Source: Akkermansia muciniphila (GTDB lineage Bacteria > Verrucomicrobiota > Verrucomicrobiia > Verrucomicrobiales > V1-33). Taken from it: 57,529 nt of DNA. The stretch's first letter is position 1. Each line of letters starts with the position of its first letter. Under the pieces are notes generated by a model that was not told the DNA's origin, made no database searches, and saw nothing but the letters and a program-made list of their open reading frames with translations. The stretch lies in NCBI GenBank assembly GCA_945900785.1, contig CAMDJM010000027.1, forward strand, positions 1-57,529, in the 5' to 3' direction. The position numbers and the translations under genes were made by a program. Positions 24,288 through 35,428 of the stretch are shown piece by piece.

Positions 24288-26168
24288 ATGAACACAACCA
24301 TTTCTTTGACCCGCAAATGGGTGCCGCTTTGTCTGATCGGCCTCTCCGCTTTCACGGGAATCCTGCGGGCCGCTCCCGCCACCTGGGCCCCGGTGACGGC
24401 GAACAATGTGACTAGCGTCCCCGCCAGCGGATTCGTCGTGGATACGGCCAACCGCATGGAATGCCTTTCGTTCTACAACACCGTTTTCCTGGCCTCCGAG
24501 GGAGCAGAAACCCGGGCCGGCTGGACGGGCTCCTTCGGCTCCAACTGCAACCGCGGCACCACCAATGCGGATTTCCGCGAAGACATCCGCCGCCGGGTCA
24601 ACTACTACCGGGCGATGTGCGGACTTCCGGCCGATATCACTTTCGATGCTGATCTGGCCGTCAACGACGGGACCGCCGGCAGCCCGCAGGTCACGCTGAA
24701 CACCACCAAACGGACCTGCGCCCAGGCGTCCGCCTACATGAACTCGTTCTCGAATGTCTTTTTCGATAACTACGTTCTCTCCCACAATCCAAATAGCTCA
24801 AACACCGTCTGCTACAGCGCGAATGCCTGGAATGGATCCGCCCACTGCAATCTGGCCATCGGATACTTTGGTCCCCGCGCCATCGACGTTTACATGGAGG
24901 ATGACGACATCTCCGATGACCAGTCCAACAACGTCAATGTCGGTCACCGCCGCTGGATCCTTTATTCCCGCGCCAAGGACATGGCCACCGGAGACGTCCC
25001 GGCAGGGTCCTACAGCGATGGCACCACCACCTATCCGGTCCTGCCTTCCAATGCCCTTTACGTGACCGGCACCTCCAAGCCAGCCGCTTCCGTCACCAAA
25101 CAATTCGTCTCCTGGCCGTCAAAAGGTTACCTGCCCCAGCCCCTCCTGCCGGCGCGTTGGTCCCTTTCCTACCCCGGGGCTACCTTCGCCACTACTTCAG
25201 CCAGTGTCACTCTGACCGGTCCTACCGGGGCCACGATTCCCGTTTCCATCATTTCCTCGAATCAAAGCAGCCATGGCGACAACACGGTCGTCTTCGCCCC
25301 CTCCAGCCTGCCGGTCCTTGCCACCGGTGACAGCACTTACACCGCCACCGTGACCGGCATCAGCGGCAGCGGCGTGCCGGTCAGCTACTCCTGGCAGACC
25401 ATTCTTTTCGACCCCTACGCGCTCGGGGTGAATCAAACCATGAGCGGTCCCGCCCTGCCTCCCAAGGCTGGGGCCGACTACCAATTTACCGCCGCACCCC
25501 TCGCCGGGAACTATCAGGTCCTCGTCAGCCAGCCCGCTGCCGCCACCACTTATATTGAAAATGCTGAAGCCACCACGCCGGACCTGAGCACCAGCAAGAC
25601 CGGCACCTATCCCGTCGTCCAGGCGGCAGGTTCCCTGAATGGCCTCAACTTCACGCCCCGCGGCACCAAGTCCCTGCACCTTTGCTTCCCCCTGGACTCC
25701 TCGGAAATTGATTTCCTGCCCCACACCCAGGCCTTCACGCTGGGTTCGGAATTCATCCCAGCTTCCGACAGCACGGTCAGCTTCGCGGAGCACTTCCGCT
25801 GGCTCTTCACCACCAACCGGCTCAGCCTGGAACTCTCCAGCGATGGAGGGAATAAATTCACCGAAATCTACGGCCGCGATGGAGGCTTCACCTATGCCGC
25901 CGGAGCCAGCTACAGCAGCACCGGCTGGGACACCAGTTGGAATACCCGCAGCGTTTCCCTCGCCACCTGGGCCGGCCAGCCGATCAAGCTGCGCTTCATC
26001 CTCCGGCCCGGCCTCATCTCCTTTGACGGACAGGATATCAACCACGGCTGCTACATTGACGATATCACCCTGGCCCGTATCGCTTGGACGGGAGCCTATT
26101 CACTCAGCTGCCAGCGCGGCACCACCGCCGCCTCCTACCAGGAGGACATCCGCCGCCGTATCAACTAG
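24288..26168 (+). CDS. Secreted CAP-domain protein, first copy of an internal duplication
   Basis: The frame opens at 24288 with a signal peptide (RKWVPLCLIGLSAFTGILRA). Residues about 78-260 resemble a CAP (SCP/PR-1) domain: DFREDIRRRVNYYRAMCGLP, CAQASAYMNSFSNVFFDNYV, LSHNPNSSNTVC (His) and VNVGHRRWILYSRAK (second His). Beta-rich domains follow, including FDPYALGVNQTMSGPALPP and a jelly-roll part near GWDTSWNTRSVSLATWAGQP. The sequence then restarts a second CAP copy at 26082 and is cut at 26166-26168 by TAG, where copy one has Tyr (RRRVNYYRA against RRRIN-stop-YRA). A C-to-G change of TAC would explain this. As read, the product ends just inside the second copy. The CAP function is unknown. 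Confidence 0.82.
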   Translation: MNTTISLTRKWVPLCLIGLSAFTGILRAAPATWAPVTANNVTSVPASGFVVDTANRMECLSFYNTVFLASEGAETRAGWTGSFGSNCNRGTTNADFREDIRRRVNYYRAMCGLPADITFDADLAVNDGTAGSPQVTLNTTKRTCAQASAYMNSFSNVFFDNYVLSHNPNSSNTVCYSANAWNGSAHCNLAIGYFGPRAIDVYMEDDDISDDQSNNVNVGHRRWILYSRAKDMATGDVPAGSYSDGTTTYPVLPSNALYVTGTSKPAASVTKQFVSWPSKGYLPQPLLPARWSLSYPGATFATTSASVTLTGPTGATIPVSIISSNQSSHGDNTVVFAPSSLPVLATGDSTYTATVTGISGSGVPVSYSWQTILFDPYALGVNQTMSGPALPPKAGADYQFTAAPLAGNYQVLVSQPAAATTYIENAEATTPDLSTSKTGTYPVVQAAGSLNGLNFTPRGTKSLHLCFPLDSSEIDFLPHTQAFTLGSEFIPASDSTVSFAEHFRWLFTTNRLSLELSSDGGNKFTEIYGRDGGFTYAAGASYSSTGWDTSWNTRSVSLATWAGQPIKLRFILRPGLISFDGQDINHGCYIDDITLARIAWTGAYSLSCQRGTTAASYQEDIRRRIN

Positions 26169-28172
26169 TACCGCGCCCTCACCGGACTTCCGGCCAATAT
26201 CACCTTCGACGCCGAACCCATTGTCAACGACCCCACTCCGGGCAGTTTCAAACTCCCTGCCGCCACCACCAAGGGTAGCTGCGCCCAGGCGGCTGCCTAT
26301 ATGAACGCCTTATCTCCAGTGTTTTTTGATCCATACGCTCTCGGCCACACCCCCACCGTTGGCACGACCGCCTGCTGGAGCCAAAGCGCCCGCAATGGAG
26401 CCCTCCAAAGCAACCTGGTCATCGGCTATGCCGGACCCGATGCCATCGACATCTACATGGCGGACGACAACCTGACCGACGACCAATCCAACAATATCAA
26501 CGTCGGCCACCGCCGCTGGATCCTCTACAGCCGCGCCAGGGACATGGCCAGCGGCGACGTTCCCGCCGGCACCTTTACTGACATTACGGGCAGCTATCAA
26601 ATTGTCCCATCCAACGCCCTCTACGTCATCAGTAGCTTCCAGCCTGCTGCTTCCGCACCCCGTCAATTCACCACCTGGCCAGCGCGGGGCTTCATTCCCG
26701 CCCCCCTCCGGCCCAACCGCTGGTCCGTCTCCTTTCCGGGAGCCACCTTCCCCTCCAGCGCCGCTTCCATCAGCATGACGGGTCCCGGCGGAAACGCCAT
26801 CCCCGTCACCATCATTTCCCACAACATCACCGGCCTGGGGGATAATACCCTGGTCTTCCGCCCTGGCAGTCTCCCAGCGGCCGGTCCGGCGGATGCCACA
26901 TACAGCGTCACCGTCAATGGCATCGGAGGTTCCGGCGTTCCCACTACCTACACCTGGCAGACCACCTTCTTTGATCCCACCCTCACCGGCGTCAGCCAGA
27001 CCATCACGGGTCCCGCCCAGCCGTCCACCGCCGGGGCGGACTATCAGTTCACCCCCGTGCCCCTCAGCACCGGCTATCAGGTCCAGGCCTCCACTGCCGG
27101 TCCATCGGCCACCTATGTGGAAAATGGCGACAGCCCCGCCCCGGAGATCACCGCTGACAAAACCGGCACTTATCCGCTCCTCCAGGGGGCTGGCAGCCTC
27201 AATGGATTGTCCTTCACCCCCCGCAGCCCAGCCAAATCCTACCACCTGAACTTCCCGCCCGATTCCACCGAGATCGACTTTCTCCCCCACGCCCAGGCCT
27301 TTTCCCTCAATCCGGAATTCATCCCCGCGGCCAACAGCAGCCTGACCTTTCAGGAGCAATTCCGCTGGCTCTTCACCGTCAACCGCCTCAGTGTGGAACT
27401 CTCTGCCGATGGCGGCAGCAACTGGGCCGAAATTTACGGGCGCAATGGAGCCTTCACCTACGTCCCCGGGGCCAGCTATCAAAGCTCCGGCTGGGATCCG
27501 GGCTGGATCGCCCGCTCCGTGCCGCTCGCCCCCTGGGCGGGCCAGACCATCCGCCTCCGCTTCATCCTCCGTCCGGGTGACATCTCCTTCGACAGGTCTG
27601 ATATCCATCACAGCTGCTATCTCGATGATATCACCCTCACCAATGTCCGCCGCATCACCTCCCCTCCAGCCCGGACCCTGACAACGCCCACCTTCCGCTT
27701 CGACAGCACCCTCACCGGCACTCCCCTCACTGCCGGCACCCCATGGTTCCTCCGGGTCCGCCCGGAAATCGGCACCCGCTACATGGGCTACTCCGCGCCC
27801 CTGACCGTCACCCCCATCGCCCCCACCGGATTCGCCGCCGCCTATCCTGCCCTCGCCTCCATGCCCCAGGGGGACGCAGACCAGGACGGTATCGCCAACC
27901 TGATTGAATACGCCTTCGCCCTCGATCCGAACGGGGTCACGCCTTCCAGCAGTCTCCCCCAACCCACGCGCAGTGACGGCACTCTCAGCTACAATTTCAA
28001 CGTTCCCGCAGGCCCCACTGGCCTGATATACAGCGCTGAATGCTCCACCGACCTCACCACTTGGACCCCACTGCCCAACAGCGGCACCGGCACTCAGCGC
28101 CTCTTCACCCTCACCCTCATCCCAGGCCAGAAGTGCCTGATCCGCCTGCGGATCACGCAGACGGTGCCATAA
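26169..28172 (+). CDS. Second copy of the CAP-domain protein, downstream of the in-frame TAG
   Basis: Same frame as the previous entry, continuing at once with YRALTGLPANITFDAEPIV. It has no signal peptide of its own, and its first in-frame ATG is at 26301, inside the domain. It repeats the whole architecture of copy one with a period of 1563 bases (521 codons; 24519 against 26082), at about 55-60 percent identity by eye. After the jelly-roll part it has an extra tail: TSPPARTLTTP, then GDADQDGIANLIEYAFALDP and a final 75-residue beta-domain typical of verrucomicrobial surface proteins. Without readthrough or repair of the TAG, this half would be untranslated or made from 26301 without export. 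It is therefore probably a broken second half of one gene. Confidence 0.75.
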   Translation, partial: YRALTGLPANITFDAEPIVNDPTPGSFKLPAATTKGSCAQAAAYMNALSPVFFDPYALGHTPTVGTTACWSQSARNGALQSNLVIGYAGPDAIDIYMADDNLTDDQSNNINVGHRRWILYSRARDMASGDVPAGTFTDITGSYQIVPSNALYVISSFQPAASAPRQFTTWPARGFIPAPLRPNRWSVSFPGATFPSSAASISMTGPGGNAIPVTIISHNITGLGDNTLVFRPGSLPAAGPADATYSVTVNGIGGSGVPTTYTWQTTFFDPTLTGVSQTITGPAQPSTAGADYQFTPVPLSTGYQVQASTAGPSATYVENGDSPAPEITADKTGTYPLLQGAGSLNGLSFTPRSPAKSYHLNFPPDSTEIDFLPHAQAFSLNPEFIPAANSSLTFQEQFRWLFTVNRLSVELSADGGSNWAEIYGRNGAFTYVPGASYQSSGWDPGWIARSVPLAPWAGQTIRLRFILRPGDISFDRSDIHHSCYLDDITLTNVRRITSPPARTLTTPTFRFDSTLTGTPLTAGTPWFLRVRPEIGTRYMGYSAPLTVTPIAPTGFAAAYPALASMPQGDADQDGIANLIEYAFALDPNGVTPSSSLPQPTRSDGTLSYNFNVPAGPTGLIYSAECSTDLTTWTPLPNSGTGTQRLFTLTLIPGQKCLIRLRITQTVP

Positions 28173-28199
28173 GCGGCTCCTCCAGCGGATGTGGAATGC

Positions 28200-28218
28200 C
28201 ACGGGCCGGAGCCCCGTG
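28200..28218 (+). terminator. Possible terminator of the CAP-domain gene
   Basis: CACGGG and CCCGTG form a 6-base stem around CCGGAGC, followed by CTCCCTACTTTATTTATTTA. The stem is short and the T-tract interrupted, so the call is weak. Confidence 0.35.
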
Positions 28219-28239
28219 CTCCCTACTTTATTTATTTAT

Positions 28240-30708
<2,469 letters not shown>

Positions 30709-30870
30709 GCGCCACGGATGCGCCGGATTGGCGGGGGGCGCAACCCGTTGGTGATTGTCCCACGGGGTGGGAGAACTGGGCAATATCTGGTTTACCCCCA
30801 CCGCCCAGCGGAATGCGGCGAACACGGAATCCAACTATCTGCTCCTCCGGCACTGCTTCGAGGACCTGGG

Positions 30871-31341
30871 CTACCGCCGGATGGAATGGAAATGCAACGC
30901 CGATGACACCACTTTGATAGTAAGCAAGGCTTCATAGGCTTTGCCGGCCTCGGTGGTGAGGGCGTATTCGATCACCCCACCCCGCATCTTCACCTTTGCG
31001 GGCAGGCTGACAGTGCGGGCCGTGGCATCGAAAGTGACCAATCCGATCCGGAATTTCCCGGGGGCTTCCTCCTCCACTTTCAAGGCGCTGCGCAATTGCT
31101 GCTCCAGGGCTTCTTGGTTTTTAGGGGTGGTTTCCCCGGCTCCAGCGGGGATAAATTTTCCAGACGGAGCGGTGCCTCCTTTTCCTTCCGGAATCCGCGT
31201 ATTCTGCTGCGGTCCCGGTGCCACTGGAAGGGAAACCGTGGACGGTGGGTCCACTGCCTGCAGGGGACTTTGCAGCGATAGAGTCATTCCACCTGTCAGG
31301 AGTGTTATCAGGGGCAGGAGTGGAGGAAAGGGCAGTATCAT
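30871..31341 (-). CDS. Exported YdjY-like protein, C-terminally short
   Basis: A 156-residue protein with an N-terminal hydrophobic segment (MILPFPPLLPLITLLTGGM) that looks like a signal peptide. A proline/glycine-rich linker (about 30-75) is followed by a YdjY-like domain: IGLVTFDATARTVSLPAKVK, RGGVIEYALTTEAGKAYEAL and TIKVVSSALHFHS. YdjY domains usually run 50 or more residues beyond this point; here the frame ends in SIRR. It may be a frameshifted or truncated member, but no continuation was found in the other two frames. It lies 160 bases upstream of the U32 gene on the same strand. Function unknown. Confidence 0.6.
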   Translation of the reverse strand: MILPFPPLLPLITLLTGGMTLSLQSPLQAVDPPSTVSLPVAPGPQQNTRIPEGKGGTAPSGKFIPAGAGETTPKNQEALEQQLRSALKVEEEAPGKFRIGLVTFDATARTVSLPAKVKMRGGVIEYALTTEAGKAYEALLTIKVVSSALHFHSIRR

Positions 31342-31504
31342 GGGCGCGGAACCATCGGAATATTAAAGACATATGCATTTTTTCGTCCAGCGTTTCCCCG
31401 GATTTAAAACTTTTTCAGAATTTTGCTTCGGGGCGTGGCCGGATAAATCCCAAAATGAGGCAGGATGTTTCCCGCCCGGCAAAGCCAAGCCCCAAAAACA
31501 ACCA

Positions 31505-31545
31505 ACCCCGTCAGCCGTCCCTGGGGGGAGGGAGGCTGACGGGGT
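31505..31545 (-). terminator. Terminator of the large CxxCH protein gene
   Basis: ACCCCGTCAGCC and GGCTGACGGGGT form a perfect 12-base stem with a 17-base loop. On the minus strand it is followed by TGGTTGTTTTTGG. It begins 75 bases beyond the stop codon at 31620. Confidence 0.75.
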
Positions 31546-31619
31546 GGTGTGAGGTGGCAGGATCGGGGGGCGACCCCTGCGCGCCTGGTGTTTCCCTTGG
31601 GAGGAAAGGGTGGGGCCGC

Positions 31620-33800
31620 TTAGTGGACAGCAGCGGTGTCGAGGCTGGAGGCGCTGAGGACGCTCAGACCGCAGGGGGTGAGGAGGAACCCGATGAGGTC
31701 CTGCTCGCGGCGTTGCAGGTCAAAGAAGCCAGCCACTCCAGCAGGGGAGCCGGGGACATTGACGAGGAGCGGTCCACCCGCGCCATCTCCGACGAGGAAG
31801 CCGGAGAGGGGAGCCTGCTGGTTAGGCAGGCGGCAGCCCACGTGGGTAAAGCGGGTGTTGGTTTCGGTGCTGTGGCAGCCGTTGCAGGTGTTCAGCGCGA
31901 AGTGGTGGCGGACCATATTGGGAGCGGTGAAGCCGGTGGTGGCCCAGGCATTGGAGCCGCTGGTGAGGCTGATAGGCATCATGACGGCACGGCCTCCGAG
32001 GAAGGGAGCGAGCGGGCCACCAGGAACCTGATTCCACTCCAGAGGCACCTTGTGGCTCGGCGGGGCGGGCACGGTGGTGGTGATATAGTTCTGGAGGAAG
32101 GCGGTGGCATCCGAGTCTTCCCGGGGAGTTTGTTTGACGGTGACAGGGCGGAGATGGCCGGCATCGCTATCGTTTTTGAAGATGGCGAATTCACGCAATT
32201 CCCAGGTGGCATTCAGCAGGTTTTCGTTGGTGCGGAGCTGGTTCAGGGCGCTGTTGTTGGGACGGCCAGGGGCGGCGTTCAGGCCGGCGAACTGGTCGGT
32301 GATGTTTTGCAGCGCGGCATTGTAGACCGGGCCAAAGGGGATGCACTGGAGGTTGGCCCATTGCTGGGCGTAGGCGTGGAGGGAGCGGCAGTCGTTTTTG
32401 GGCACGCAGTATTCCATGATGACGAGGAATTCATTCCCAGCTCCACCAGGGATAGGATCACCGCCAGCCGTGCCGCCGCCGTTGGGGTTGCCATTGCCAT
32501 AACCACCGCTTCCACCATCGATCTCACGGTCGCAGAAACAGAAGACGAAGCGTCCTTCCCCACCGTTGCAGGCGGGTTCACAGGGATCTCCTTTGCCGCC
32601 GCCGTAAGTGACGTTGCCGCGCAGGTCGAGCCGGTTCACGATGGCAAGGAGGCGGAAGGGGGCTTTGGCCATATCAAGTGGCGCGTTGGGTCCGCCGCTG
32701 ACGGCTTCCCATTTGGCCAGGATGGTGGCAAGCATGGCGGCGCGCTTGGGCACGGGATCGTTATTAATGCTCTGGTCAAAGACCCAGGAGCGCAGCCAGC
32801 GGCGGGCGAAATCCGAGGGGGAGATGCCGGAGACCGGGGTGTTCGCCATGTCGGTCATCAGCTTGCCAAAGGACCAGGCACCCATGGGCGTGCCCTGGCC
32901 GGTGCAGGGATCGAAGCTGCGCACCGGATCATTCACCACGCTGAGATCAGTGATCAGCAGGGTTTTTTGCCAGGTGGGCAACTGATTGCAGGGGGTGATG
33001 CCACCGAGGGGACCCGGGGCGGGCAGGACAATGGGTTTGGTGGTCGCGGAGGGCGCGACGCCGATGGGGATCGGCAGGGCTATGGGGCGGCCGGCGAGGA
33101 AGTCATCCAGTTTCCGGACGGTATCCGCCGTGTTGTCCGTGCCCTGACCGCCAACACTGCGGCCGGTGAAGACTGGCTGATTCACCAGAGCAGGGGGCAG
33201 ACCATTCAGGAAATCGCGGGCTTTTTCCACTTCCTTGATATCCACCGGCACCTTGCCGGTAAAGTTCCGGTCGCCGGCGACGGCATCGCCTTCCGTGCCG
33301 TCATCTCGGAAGATCACCACCTCCTTGTCGATGAAAAACGGCACGATGGGTGGGGCGACTTCGTCAGGAGGGAGGGTGGCCCGCATGATCGCCTTGGTGC
33401 CATCAAAGCCCCCGGCGGAAATGTTGACAAAGCGGGGCTGGCTTGGGGGCAGACCATTCAAGGCGGATTGCACCTCGCCGATGCGGCCATCAGGGCGGCG
33501 GATCCGGACAAAGCGGTGCTCGGCATCAATGGGGAGTTCTGCCTCGAGGCGGGCTCCGGGCAGAGCCTCCCGGAAGGGCTTCCAGGGACCGGCGGGATCG
33601 GCAGCGACTTCGACTTCGCCATTCCCATCCACGCCAACGATGGGTTTGCCCTGCTTCAGACGGATTTCCAGACCGTCCTGCATGACGGGATCTTCTGCCA
33701 CAGGGACGGGCTGGGCCCAGGCAGCACTATAACAAGCCAGCGCCAGAGTGAGCGTCGCGAGCGCCCGGCGTGGCGGGGAATTAAGACCTTGATGTTTCAT
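31620..33800 (-). CDS. Large secreted protein with a CxxCH motif, family not recognised
   Basis: A 726-residue exported protein. The signal peptide ends near ACYSAAWAQP. A region rich in beta-strands (about 25-110) is followed by VVIFRDDGTEGDAVAGDRNF, a calcium-binding-like or choice-of-anchor segment. The long middle has LPTWQKTLLITDLSVVNDPV and FRLLAIVNRLDLRGNVTYGG. Near the end NTCNGCHSTETNTRFTHV is a CxxCH heme-like motif, with further cysteine pairs (GDPCEPACNGGEGRFVFCFC; CRLPNQQ). The frame on the opposite strand is longer (968 codons) but has none of these features. No family name is given; it resembles secreted heme proteins of unknown role known from myxobacteria and Verrucomicrobia. 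A terminator follows. Confidence 0.72.
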   Translation of the reverse strand: MKHQGLNSPPRRALATLTLALACYSAAWAQPVPVAEDPVMQDGLEIRLKQGKPIVGVDGNGEVEVAADPAGPWKPFREALPGARLEAELPIDAEHRFVRIRRPDGRIGEVQSALNGLPPSQPRFVNISAGGFDGTKAIMRATLPPDEVAPPIVPFFIDKEVVIFRDDGTEGDAVAGDRNFTGKVPVDIKEVEKARDFLNGLPPALVNQPVFTGRSVGGQGTDNTADTVRKLDDFLAGRPIALPIPIGVAPSATTKPIVLPAPGPLGGITPCNQLPTWQKTLLITDLSVVNDPVRSFDPCTGQGTPMGAWSFGKLMTDMANTPVSGISPSDFARRWLRSWVFDQSINNDPVPKRAAMLATILAKWEAVSGGPNAPLDMAKAPFRLLAIVNRLDLRGNVTYGGGKGDPCEPACNGGEGRFVFCFCDREIDGGSGGYGNGNPNGGGTAGGDPIPGGAGNEFLVIMEYCVPKNDCRSLHAYAQQWANLQCIPFGPVYNAALQNITDQFAGLNAAPGRPNNSALNQLRTNENLLNATWELREFAIFKNDSDAGHLRPVTVKQTPREDSDATAFLQNYITTTVPAPPSHKVPLEWNQVPGGPLAPFLGGRAVMMPISLTSGSNAWATTGFTAPNMVRHHFALNTCNGCHSTETNTRFTHVGCRLPNQQAPLSGFLVGDGAGGPLLVNVPGSPAGVAGFFDLQRREQDLIGFLLTPCGLSVLSASSLDTAAVH

Positions 33801-34077
33801 AGAGTTCAGGAGTTGAAGTGGATGATAGCAGGGGCCTGCCATGCCGGTATCCACTCCGGCAGGCTGGCCCTTAAGCGCTCAATCGCGGGTTCCTTCTCCG
33901 GCTGGCATTTTTTTGAAAAAATGAAAAAGTTCCAATTCGGAACATCGCCCAGGTCAGGCCACCGGAGTTCGCCAAGCCACGGACCACCCTTATCAGTGCA
34001 TCGCCGGGGGCCTGACTGCTCCATCCTCCAGCCTTCATCCTCACGTCCTCCCCGGCGTCCTTGTCCCCAAAGGAATT

Positions 34078-34533
34078 CTATGGGCGGGCCGCTTGCCAGG
34101 CTGGCCAGCCGCCGTGCAGAATAAGGGGCTCGCGGTCACCCAGTGGGGTTTGATCGAGCCGGTCGCGCACCGTGCGGCTGGCGGTGCAGGCCTGGCCGTC
34201 GCAATAGATGACAACGGGGGTGCCAGGCGGCGCTTCGAGAATGAAGGGAAAGGCCTGTTCGAGGAGGGTGTCCCAGTTGTATTCGTTGAGAAGCAGCGCT
34301 CCTTCGATATGCCCGGCCTTATATTCCTTTTCGTGCCGGGCGTCCAGCCAGACGATGGGCTGTCCTGTGGCGAGACGGGCTTTGGCTTCTGCTACGGTCA
34401 TCCCGCGTAAGCCCGCCTTTTCATGGGAGAGATATAACTCGGGTGCCTCAGGATGAAATTTCCACACCAGGACCCCGGCCCCGGTAGCCAGGGCGAGGAG
34501 CAATCCAGTTTGCCAAAGGACACGGAGGATCAT
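34078..34533 (-). CDS. Membrane-anchored rhodanese-like domain protein
   Basis: A 151-residue protein with an N-terminal membrane helix (LLLALATGAGVLVW, residues 11-24) and a periplasmic rhodanese domain. The domain begins TVAEAKARLATGQPIVWLDA, has the CH2A-like HEKEYKAGHIEGALLLN and the active-site loop CDGQACTASRTVRDRL with Cys111 in the catalytic place. The second cysteine (Cys116) makes a CxxxxC pair unlike the usual CRxGxR loop. It overlaps the stop of the DUF1573 gene by four bases (ATGA), so the two are translationally coupled. Likely sulfur-transfer or redox role; substrate unknown. Confidence 0.88.
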   Translation of the reverse strand: MILRVLWQTGLLLALATGAGVLVWKFHPEAPELYLSHEKAGLRGMTVAEAKARLATGQPIVWLDARHEKEYKAGHIEGALLLNEYNWDTLLEQAFPFILEAPPGTPVVIYCDGQACTASRTVRDRLDQTPLGDREPLILHGGWPAWQAARP

Positions 34534-35279
34534 TTGACAGAGGGCGTGATGCTGGGCACGGGCGGGGCTTGAGCAGGTGGGGCGGCGGGGGCCGCGCCGC
34601 CGGGCACAGGTGGTTTCTTATCCGTAATGTTAAAAAAGACCAGCCGCTTTTGATAGCGGGGGAATTTGCTGTTGGTCTCCACCCGCACGAGGCCGAGGAC
34701 CTTGGTGTCGGTGGCAGCAGGGGTGAGGCTGATTTCATATTCCTTGCCAGCGGTGATTTCGCGGATGGCGGTTTTCATGGAATCCCGCGAGGAGACAGCT
34801 CCGGTGACGGCTACTGGATCCTCCCCCAGCACTTTGATGCGGACAGTTTTGGTGGCAGGCGTCTCGCCGACCATCCAGACCAGTTGGGAGGGAGCGATTT
34901 CAAAGAGTCCAGGAATGCTGATCTGGAGCACCAGATTGGTCTCCGGATGAGCGGCATCGTTGGTGCTGACGACGACTTCTTTTTTGAGTTCTCCTTCAAA
35001 GCTGCCGACTTCAAAAGCAGTATCAATGATACCGGTTTCACCCGGCTGGTATTCCATTTTCCCATCCATGGTCTGCGCCTTCACACAGCTGCAAAAGGTG
35101 CGGATGTCGACGATTTTGACTGGCTTGCTGCCGGTGACCTTGAAGGCGAACTTCGTGCCGATCTCAGTATCGGAAATCCTGACCACGGTGGACTGGGTCG
35201 GTTTCTCAAATTCCAGGCCGGCATGGGCCAGCGGGGCGGTAGCCAGGGAAAGGAGGCAGAGATAAAATCGCAGGTTCAT
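34530..35279 (-). CDS. DUF1573 domain exported protein
   Basis: A 249-residue exported protein. The signal peptide runs MNLRFYLCLLSLATAPLAHA from the start at 35279; a frame 33 bases longer would add MCRILRRLYST before it. The DUF1573 domain shows FCSCVKAQTMDGKMEYQPGE, with the characteristic CxC (Cys-Ser-Cys) near residue 60. A second immunoglobulin-like beta-domain follows (VGETPATKTVRIKVLGEDPV). A proline/alanine-rich tail ends the protein. It is coupled to the rhodanese gene by a 4-base overlap. DUF1573 proteins of Bacteroidetes and Verrucomicrobia are periplasmic, with no proven function; a cysteine-based redox role beside a rhodanese is plausible. Confidence 0.88.
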   Translation of the reverse strand: MNLRFYLCLLSLATAPLAHAGLEFEKPTQSTVVRISDTEIGTKFAFKVTGSKPVKIVDIRTFCSCVKAQTMDGKMEYQPGETGIIDTAFEVGSFEGELKKEVVVSTNDAAHPETNLVLQISIPGLFEIAPSQLVWMVGETPATKTVRIKVLGEDPVAVTGAVSSRDSMKTAIREITAGKEYEISLTPAATDTKVLGLVRVETNSKFPRYQKRLVFFNITDKKPPVPGGAAPAAPPAQAPPVPSITPSVK

Positions 35280-35361
35280 AGTGGAATATAAGCGGCGCAG
35301 GATACGGCACAAGTGCAGCCAATATGGGAACCTGCAGCACGCGGCCAGTCACCCGAACGCA

Positions 35362-35397
35362 AAAAAGCGGAAGAGGCAGGATCCCTCCTGCCTCTTC
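35362..35397 (-). terminator. Rho-independent terminator of the porin-urtA operon
   Basis: GAAGAGGCAGGA and TCCTGCCTCTTC form a perfect 12-base stem with a 4-base loop. On the minus strand a CGCTTTTTTGC tract follows. It begins 32 bases past the urtA stop. Confidence 0.88.
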
Positions 35398-35428
35398 CTA
35401 TCCTAATAACACAACAACACGAATCGAA

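Noticed and set aside
31218..34124. A 968-codon open frame on the plus strand over the large secreted protein
   Set aside because: The opposite strand carries a signal peptide, CxxCH and a matching terminator; the plus frame shows low-complexity Gly/Val-rich text with no domain.
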